Origin: CAUZFZ01 sp963579025
GTDB taxonomy: Bacteria > Planctomycetota > Planctomycetia > Planctomycetales > Planctomycetaceae
NCBI GenBank assembly: GCA_963579025.1
Contig: CAUZFZ010000185.1
Coordinates: 1-18,813 of the forward strand
Reading direction: 5' to 3'
Length of the DNA stretch: 18,813 nt
Within the stretch, counting starts at the first letter, position 1. Each line of letters begins with the position of its first letter. A program made the translations under genes and the position numbers. The notes below the pieces were generated by a model. The model saw only the letters and a program-made list of their open reading frames with translations, made no database searches and was not told where the DNA came from. Shown piece after piece: positions 13,857-18,813 of the stretch.

Positions 13857-14741
13857 ATGCAACATGCTCAAACCGACATCGTGGCAGTTGGGCTCGAAAC
13901 ACTCACGGAGTGTTTGCGCCCGTACGTTGCGCGCGAAATGGAGAGCGTGCATGGCAACAAATGGCAGCAGACGGCAAATAACAGCTTTCGCTCCTCCCGA
14001 GACAGCCTGTCCAACAACATTGAGGAGTGGGACGCGCATGCACTGCTGACCGTAATGTGGGACAACTGGAATTCGGTGTTCCGTCGCAAACTGGGACTGT
14101 TTGAACGGAGCCTGGTGGCTGAACTGCGAGCGTTTCGCAATCGCTGGGCCCATCAGCGCCCATTTGAATTCGACGACACCTACCGACTGCTGGACAGTGT
14201 GCAACGGCTGTTGTCACGCACGACACCGGAAGCGACCAGCGAAATCAGCGAGATGAAATTCACGCTGCTGCGGGATGAATTCGGCGAAGCGATCAACCGG
14301 AAGGCGACGGAAGACGACAACCGGATCAAACGCTGGGCCGTGGCCTTTGTCTATCTGGCCTGTGGCGGCGTGTTCGTCTATCTGATCCCACGCACGTTTC
14401 CTACTGCTGGTGGACTTCAATACCTGCTCGCCGCATCTGTTGGCATGGCGATGAGCTACCTGATCTTCAATCGCTTCCGCAACCGACCCGCCGTGGTTGG
14501 CCCCCGCGAATGTCGACGCTGTCGGCGAATCATCTACGGCACAACCTGTCCCTACTGCTCGCCCTCAACTTCCACATTCGATTCCAACGAGTTCCGCATC
14601 GGTGAACCGGAGTCAGAGGGCCGTGCCCAACCAACTGCCGGTACACCGAATGGCGAAGGTTCGGAAGGTGACAGTTCGCAACCGGGCTTCAACAGCCCGG
14701 CGCGCCGCACGAACAGCCCGACACTGCACCGTGACAACTGA
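13857..14741 (+). CDS. Membrane HEPN protein (Swt1 type) with C-terminal zinc ribbon
   Basis: From the ATG at 13857 the product is 294 residues. Residues about 5-120 match the Swt1-family HEPN domain: GLETLTECLRPYVAREM, then WDAHALLTVMWDNWNSVFRR, then ELRAFRNRWAHQRPF and DDTYRLLDSVQRLL. The RNRWAH segment (Arg94 to His99) fits the R-x4-H motif that carries ribonuclease activity in many HEPN proteins. Two membrane helices follow (about 160-181 and 185-205), then a four-cysteine zinc ribbon (C-x2-C at 219-222, C-x2-C at 231-234) and a long Ser/Glu/Pro-rich tail. Swt1-HEPN domains are found in RNA-processing and toxin or defence contexts. No antitoxin-like partner is adjacent here. The start is uncertain because the frame opens back to 13509. 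I prefer 13857 because it falls at the domain boundary. Confidence 0.78.
   Translation: MQHAQTDIVAVGLETLTECLRPYVAREMESVHGNKWQQTANNSFRSSRDSLSNNIEEWDAHALLTVMWDNWNSVFRRKLGLFERSLVAELRAFRNRWAHQRPFEFDDTYRLLDSVQRLLSRTTPEATSEISEMKFTLLRDEFGEAINRKATEDDNRIKRWAVAFVYLACGGVFVYLIPRTFPTAGGLQYLLAASVGMAMSYLIFNRFRNRPAVVGPRECRRCRRIIYGTTCPYCSPSTSTFDSNEFRIGEPESEGRAQPTAGTPNGEGSEGDSSQPGFNSPARRTNSPTLHRDN
14682..14700 (+). repeat. Perfect hairpin inside the 3' end of the HEPN gene
   Basis: CCGGGCT (14682-14688) and AGCCCGG (14694-14700) form a 7-base-pair stem with a 5-base loop, within the low-complexity tail of the HEPN protein and about 40 bases before its stop. It looks like another compact palindromic unit near the repeat cluster downstream. 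Confidence 0.55.
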
Positions 14742-14760
14742 ATGTATGGCATTCCCAAAA

Positions 14761-14773
14761 GCGGCATAGCCGC
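14761..14773. repeat. Small hairpin GCGGC-ATA-GCCGC
   Basis: A 5-base-pair perfect stem with a 3-base loop lies between the HEPN stop and the 58-base palindromic element. It may be part of the same composite repeat, as both are separated only by an A-rich linker. Confidence 0.5.
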
Positions 14774-14781
14774 AACCAAAA

Positions 14782-14839
14782 GTAGGATGGGCATTCTTGC
14801 CCGTCTGCCAACAGGGACGGGCAGGAGTGCCCGTCCTAC
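14782..14839. repeat. 58-base REP-like nested palindrome between convergent genes
   Basis: The left arm 14782-14805 and right arm 14816-14839 are reverse complements over 24 bases. The three differences would all be U-G wobbles in plus-strand RNA, and the loop is 10 bases. Each arm is itself palindromic: GGGCA-TTCT-TGCCC on the left and GACGGGCA-GGAG-TGCCCGTC on the right. The element can therefore fold as one long hairpin or two short ones. That matches the architecture of REP/BIME elements mobilised by RAYT transposases, and from memory similar sequences are frequent in planctomycete genomes. Its position between convergent stops also allows a role in transcription termination. Confidence 0.8.
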
Positions 14840-14897
14840 GATGCGCGCGCACGGCGCGCTCGCGTCCCAGAGTAGGAATCTAAGCCGATGCCCACGG

Positions 14898-17800
14898 CTA
14901 CTCGCGCGTGATGAACTCATCGACGTTCAGCAGAACCCTGGCCAGCGCCGTCCACGCTGCCGAGGTAGCAGCATCGGCTGTCTGAGGCCGGCTGGATGAG
15001 CCGATGCTCTTCGCGGCTTCGTCATCCGATGTGAAATACGCGTGCTGAGCGGCGACGTACGCGAGCAACGCCGCGCGTTCGCGAGTGCTCGGACTACGGG
15101 CGAGAGCCGATTCGAATGCGTAGGTCAGACGGGCTTCGTCATACCCGGACGCCTCGCGCAGGATGCGATCCGAAAACGCGCGGGCCAGTTCCATGAACGA
15201 GGCATCGTTGGCCAGTGTGAGAGCCTGCAACGGCGTATTGGACCGACTGCGGTGCGTGCATGTTCCATTCGCGTCTGGCGCATCGAATGTGGGAAGCATC
15301 GGATACGGGCTGGATCGCCAGAAATACGTGTACATGGCGCGGCGATAGCGGTCGTCGCCTTTACTCTCGGGCCACTGCTTTGAGACCTGTGTGACAACGT
15401 AGATGCCCTTCGGTTGAGGCGGATACACACCAGGTCCGAGCATCTTCTGAGAAAGCAATCCACTCGCCGATAGAGCCACGTCACGGATGCCTTCGGCTTC
15501 CAGGCGAATGCGACTCTGCCGGGCAAGCAGGCGGTTGCGCGGATCGCGTTGCAGCAGCTCTCGTGTCAGGTGCGACGACTGTCGCCATGTCGCCGACGTG
15601 ACGATCAAGCGGTGCATCGACTTGATGCCCCACCCCTGACGAATGAACTCGGAAGCGAGCCAGTCGAGCAGTTCCGGATGCGTCGGCGGACTGCCCTGTG
15701 TCCCGAAATCATCTTCGGTCTCGACGATTCCGATGCCGAAGAAACGCTGCCAGAAGCGATTCACCGTGACGCGGGCCGTCAACGGATGCTCGGACGAAAA
15801 CAGCCAGCGTGCGAAATCGAGCCGGTTCGCAGGACTCTTCGTTTCTGGAAGTTGTGGCAGCACGGCTGGTACTCGCGGAACAACCTTCGCGCCTTTGTCC
15901 AGGAAGTTTCCGCGGATATGGATATGCGTTTGTCGTGGATTGGAAATTCGTTCTTTCAGGGCCATTGTCGTTGGAACCGCCGCCTTCAGTTGGCTCTCGT
16001 CTGCCTTCAACTCTGTCAGACGGTCTTCAAGGGGCTTGCGTGATTTGTCACTCGATCCGTAGGCAGCAACCAGCAGAGCCTTCTTCGCGTCATCCCGTTT
16101 GTCCGCGGCAACATCGAGTACTGTCTGCAACCCGACGGGAACCAATGGTTGCTGCGTGGACTGCCCTGTGACGGATATTCGAAAGCACCCGATCAACGAC
16201 TTGTTGACGTTGTGATTGTGATGCATCCGAATCTGGAGACGTGTACCAGCACCCTGGACCGGTTCTTCGAGGACAAAGATGGCTTCACGATTAACGTTCA
16301 TCGAACCTGCTTTGACGCCGCCAATCGCCCAGCCGGATTTCTGACTGCCATCGATCGCGAGCCCGACGGAGTAACCGTCCTGTTGCCATTCTGTTGTGCC
16401 GGATGCCAGTGCAATCGCTGTCGACTCGCCGCTGTCTCCAGCGCCGGTTGTTGCCAGTTCGAATTCACTGAGTACGAAGTTGCCATCGGGTGCAAAGCCC
16501 GGCCCGTTTTTCGGGAGCCCCGAATTCGTCAGTGCTTCCAGACGGATAGCAGTGATCGTTTCGATGGGCAGGTCGGCTGTAACCGTGTAAACGTCCTGGG
16601 CAGGGATGTTGCCGTTCCCACCGACGATCAACGTGTGTTCGCCCAGCGCATTGATGACCGCTCCGGCTTTGGACACAAATTCAATCGGTTTGAGTGGGGT
16701 CCACTCCGCACGGGGCAAAGCCGCGTATTCCTTTTCCCACTCCGGCTGTCCGGCCGCGCGCGCTGCGTCGTATTCCTTCAACTGTTTCTGGACCTGGACC
16801 AGACCCTCTCGAACACGTTTCTGCTCGGAGGCCTGGTGTTCGCTCGGCAGTGGAATGATCGGCTCATCGCAGTTGTTGAAGATCGCGAACAGTTCGTAGT
16901 ACTCGCGCTGTGTGAACGGGTCGTACTTGTGCACATGACACTGAGCGCATCCGATCGTAATGCCGAAGAATGCAGCGCCGGTCGTGTTGATACGGTCGAC
17001 GATTGACTCGACGCGAAACTGCTCCTGATCAGTGCCACCTTCCTGGTTGATCAGCGTGTTCCGATGAAAACCCGTCGCGACAATCTGGTCGCGTGTGGCA
17101 TCCGGCAGCAGGTCTCCGGCGAGCTGCTCGATCACAAATTGATCGAATGGAAGATTGGAATTCAGCGACCGGATCACCCAGTCACGATAGGGCCAGATGG
17201 ATCGCGGCCCGTCGATCGTGAAGCCGTTCGAGTCGGCGTAACGGGCGATGTCCAGCCAGTGTCGGCCCCAACGCTCTCCGTATCGTGGCGAGGCCAGCAG
17301 ACGATCGACGAGCCGTTCGTATGCACCCGGCTCTTCGTCGGCCCGAAACGCGGCGACGTCTTCCGGAGATGGCAGGACACCGTGCAGATCCAGATAGAGC
17401 CGCCGGATCAGTGTCGAGCGATCGGCCTCCGGCGATGGAGCCAGCCCTGCGGCTTCAAGCCGAGCCAGGACAAACCAGTCGATGCCGTTGCGAGGCCAGT
17501 TGGACTGCTTCACATGCGGGTACATGGGCCGCTCGATCGGCTGAAAGGACCAGTGTTCACTGCGCGTTCCATCGGCAGAAGGTCGATCGGATTCCGGGAT
17601 CTTCGCTCCCTGTTCGATCCATAGCCGAATGGTCTCGATCTTTTCGGCTGCCAGCTTCGGCAGCTCGAATGGCATCTGCGGCACTTTGCCTTTGCCGATA
17701 AGGGACTGGAACAGCAGGCTGGCTTCCGGCTTGCCAGGCACGATGGCAGCTCCCCGATCACCACCACGCTGCAGCAGCACACCAAAATCGAGCCGCAAGC

Positions 17801-17957
17801 CAGCCTCGATCTCTTCCGGTCCGTGGCAACTGATGCAGTGGACCTGGAGGATCGGCTTGACCTGACGAACAAAGTCGACCGGCTCCGCCGTGAAGGCGTT
17901 CGAGGCCGGGACGATCAGCAGAACCGACCCAAGAGTGAGTTTGCGGACGATATTCAT
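14898..17957 (-). CDS. Planctomycete cytochrome protein, PSCyt1-PSCyt2 (DUF1549)-PSD1 (DUF1553)
   Basis: The 1019-residue exported protein starts with a signal peptide (about 1-24, ending SNAFTA). Next is a PSCyt1 c-type heme domain with CISCH at 41-45. The PSCyt2/DUF1549 domain (about 155-360) carries SPRYGERWGRHWLDIARYADSN and a second heme-type motif CAQCH at 337-341, followed by HKYDPF. A central beta-rich insert (about 455-600) resembles a discoidin-like binding domain. The C-terminal PSD1/DUF1553 domain spans about 705-970 (HPLTARVTVNRFWQRFFG, then RLIVTSATWRQSS, then RSNTPLQALTLAND). The family is expanded in planctomycetes and linked by context to polysaccharide degradation, but the chemistry is unproven. 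The ATG at 17957 has GGAG about 9 bases upstream. The frame opens to 18260 but without a signal-like start. The usual DUF1501 partner gene is not adjacent. Confidence 0.94.
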   Translation of the reverse strand: MNIVRKLTLGSVLLIVPASNAFTAEPVDFVRQVKPILQVHCISCHGPEEIEAGLRLDFGVLLQRGGDRGAAIVPGKPEASLLFQSLIGKGKVPQMPFELPKLAAEKIETIRLWIEQGAKIPESDRPSADGTRSEHWSFQPIERPMYPHVKQSNWPRNGIDWFVLARLEAAGLAPSPEADRSTLIRRLYLDLHGVLPSPEDVAAFRADEEPGAYERLVDRLLASPRYGERWGRHWLDIARYADSNGFTIDGPRSIWPYRDWVIRSLNSNLPFDQFVIEQLAGDLLPDATRDQIVATGFHRNTLINQEGGTDQEQFRVESIVDRINTTGAAFFGITIGCAQCHVHKYDPFTQREYYELFAIFNNCDEPIIPLPSEHQASEQKRVREGLVQVQKQLKEYDAARAAGQPEWEKEYAALPRAEWTPLKPIEFVSKAGAVINALGEHTLIVGGNGNIPAQDVYTVTADLPIETITAIRLEALTNSGLPKNGPGFAPDGNFVLSEFELATTGAGDSGESTAIALASGTTEWQQDGYSVGLAIDGSQKSGWAIGGVKAGSMNVNREAIFVLEEPVQGAGTRLQIRMHHNHNVNKSLIGCFRISVTGQSTQQPLVPVGLQTVLDVAADKRDDAKKALLVAAYGSSDKSRKPLEDRLTELKADESQLKAAVPTTMALKERISNPRQTHIHIRGNFLDKGAKVVPRVPAVLPQLPETKSPANRLDFARWLFSSEHPLTARVTVNRFWQRFFGIGIVETEDDFGTQGSPPTHPELLDWLASEFIRQGWGIKSMHRLIVTSATWRQSSHLTRELLQRDPRNRLLARQSRIRLEAEGIRDVALSASGLLSQKMLGPGVYPPQPKGIYVVTQVSKQWPESKGDDRYRRAMYTYFWRSSPYPMLPTFDAPDANGTCTHRSRSNTPLQALTLANDASFMELARAFSDRILREASGYDEARLTYAFESALARSPSTRERAALLAYVAAQHAYFTSDDEAAKSIGSSSRPQTADAATSAAWTALARVLLNVDEFITRE

Positions 17958-18119
17958 TGAGTCAGCTCCGAAAAACCGCGAGCACCGGGCGAGGACACCC
18001 ATCGTAGTCCCGCCCCGCGTCCACACCAAACAACCCCCGGCTCGCGTGGCGTTGCCTTGCACTCGCATCCCGCGTTCACTGAAGTCCAGCCTGACGGAAC
18101 AGATCTTCGGGACACCAGT
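17958..18119. promoter_or_regulatory. Divergent promoter region
   Basis: This 162-base gap separates the minus-strand cytochrome gene from the plus-strand BatA-like gene, so both promoters should lie here. I cannot point to confident -35/-10 boxes. The CGGAG ribosome site for the minus-strand gene lies at its left edge. Confidence 0.4.
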
Positions 18120-18813
18120 ATGCTGAAATTCTTCGCGGGCGCGTTCGCCATTGCCGGGCTGATTGCCGCATCCGGGCCCATCATCATCCATTTGCTCAAC
18201 CGTCGCCGATTTCGCGTCGTCGAATGGGGCGCGATGGACTTCCTGCGGCAGGCCATGCAACGCAGCCGACGTGCGGTGCAGCTTCGGGACCTGATCATCC
18301 TGGTGATTCGGTGCCTTGCTGTCGCCTTATTCGGAGCAGCCCTGGCCCGACCATTTCTCTCAGGAGTGGCCACTGACACGATTCTCGGAGCAGCCCTGAC
18401 GGGACTGGCTGTCATCGCTGCGGTCTCCGCCGCCGCTGTTGCGATACTGACGTCAAAACCGGGGGTCCGCGGCATTTCTATTCTCTCGTGCGTAGCGTGT
18501 TTCGGACTGGCCGGGCTGGGACTGTTTGAGATGTTGCAGGACATCGATACGTCCGCCACGGGTGCGCTCACGAGTCGCGAGCCGGTGCATGCGGTGCTCC
18601 TCATCGACAACTCCATGAGCATGGGCTACGAGTCGCTGGACGGCACGCTGCTGGATCGCGCACGGGCTAAGTCCGTTGAGTTCATAGATGCGCTCCCGGC
18701 AGGCAGTCAGGTGCACATCATTCCCATCTGTGGTTCCAGCGAGGTCGAAGCGACCAGCGCCTACCGCAACAAGACGGACGCAAAGAGTGCCTTGGATCGG
18801 GTTCAGATTGTCG
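18120..18813 (+). CDS. BatA-like membrane protein with vWA domain, 5' part
   Basis: The frame from the ATG at 18120 is open to the right edge (231 codons), so the gene is incomplete at its 3' end. The N-terminus matches the aerotolerance regulator BatA N-terminal domain of planctomycetes: a first membrane helix (about residues 4-26), LLNRRRFRVVEWGAMDFL, a basic QRSRRAVQLRD segment and a second helix (about 57-79, ending ALARPFL). Two further hydrophobic segments (about 87-111 and 117-139) are present. A von Willebrand A domain then begins with the metal-binding MIDAS motif D-N-S-M-S at 163-167. Proteins of this family are predicted to bind partners through a metal ion. In planctomycetes they often cluster with MoxR ATPases, which would be outside this window. 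No strong ribosome site is seen. Confidence 0.88.
   Translation, partial: MLKFFAGAFAIAGLIAASGPIIIHLLNRRRFRVVEWGAMDFLRQAMQRSRRAVQLRDLIILVIRCLAVALFGAALARPFLSGVATDTILGAALTGLAVIAAVSAAAVAILTSKPGVRGISILSCVACFGLAGLGLFEMLQDIDTSATGALTSREPVHAVLLIDNSMSMGYESLDGTLLDRARAKSVEFIDALPAGSQVHIIPICGSSEVEATSAYRNKTDAKSALDRVQIV

Noticed and set aside
16149..17006. Plus-strand open frame of 285 codons antisense to the cytochrome gene
   Set aside because: It is a shadow of the DUF1549 coding region, Cys- and Arg-rich without any fold signature.
17958..18260. N-terminal extension of the cytochrome gene by 101 codons
   Set aside because: The extension overlaps the BatA-like gene on the opposite strand and precedes a normal signal peptide. 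The ATG at 17957 has a good ribosome site.
17954..18622. Minus-strand open frame of 222 codons overlapping the BatA-like gene
   Set aside because: The plus-strand frame encodes a recognisable BatA/vWA protein with a MIDAS motif. This one is Arg/Ser/Thr-rich and featureless.
1..18813. tRNA, rRNA, CRISPR arrays, insertion sequences or prophage genes
   Set aside because: I scanned intergenic regions for cloverleaf-like sequence, regularly spaced repeats and transposase or integrase motifs and saw none.

Overview
The window reads as chromosomal DNA of a planctomycete (class Planctomycetia, probably a Planctomycetaceae-like lineage). The evidence is the combination of a DUF1559 prepilin-like protein, a PSCyt1/PSCyt2/PSD1 (DUF1549/DUF1553) c-type cytochrome protein, a CRTAC1-type FG-GAP/ASPIC protein, a BatA-like vWA membrane protein and moderately high GC, all hallmarks of that phylum. 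I see no rRNA, tRNA, CRISPR, transposase or phage genes. Most of the window is ordinary housekeeping and surface-protein content with a few unusual details.

Layout. (1) 1-1297, plus strand: the tail of a small carboxypeptidase-regulatory-like (transthyretin-fold) protein, then a DUF1559 protein. (2) 1330-7930, minus strand: a compact five-gene run read in the order tatC, nucleoside phosphorylase-family enzyme, fungal-type cystathionine gamma-synthase-like PLP enzyme, membrane-anchored TPR protein, FG-GAP/ASPIC protein. Most spacings are 9-18 bases. (3) 8313-12013, minus strand: a secreted HEAT-like protein of unknown function, a GT4 glycosyltransferase and a secreted TPR protein. (4) 12574-14741, plus strand: a class I glutamine amidotransferase-fold protein of the C26/PuuD type without its catalytic cysteine, a strong intrinsic terminator, then a membrane HEPN (Swt1-type) protein with a zinc ribbon. 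(5) 14742-14897: a convergent intergenic region packed with palindromes, including a 58-base REP-like element. (6) 14898-17957, minus strand: the large planctomycete cytochrome protein. It is divergent from (7) 18120-end, plus strand, the first 231 codons of a BatA-like vWA protein that runs off the window.

How the genes may work together. The PLP enzyme and the nucleoside phosphorylase-family protein could both touch the methionine/S-adenosyl cycle, but the nucleosidase also resembles the hopanoid enzyme HpnG, so this link is an inference. The TPR and FG-GAP/ASPIC genes are 18 bases apart and probably form a functional pair at the cell envelope.

The items most worth a second look are the HEPN-transmembrane-zinc-ribbon protein, the amidotransferase-fold protein with Gly in place of the nucleophile Cys, the TatC with a first periplasmic loop enlarged by about 110 residues, the fungal-type CGS-like enzyme, and the nested palindromic intergenic element. 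I found no clear multi-gene undescribed system.
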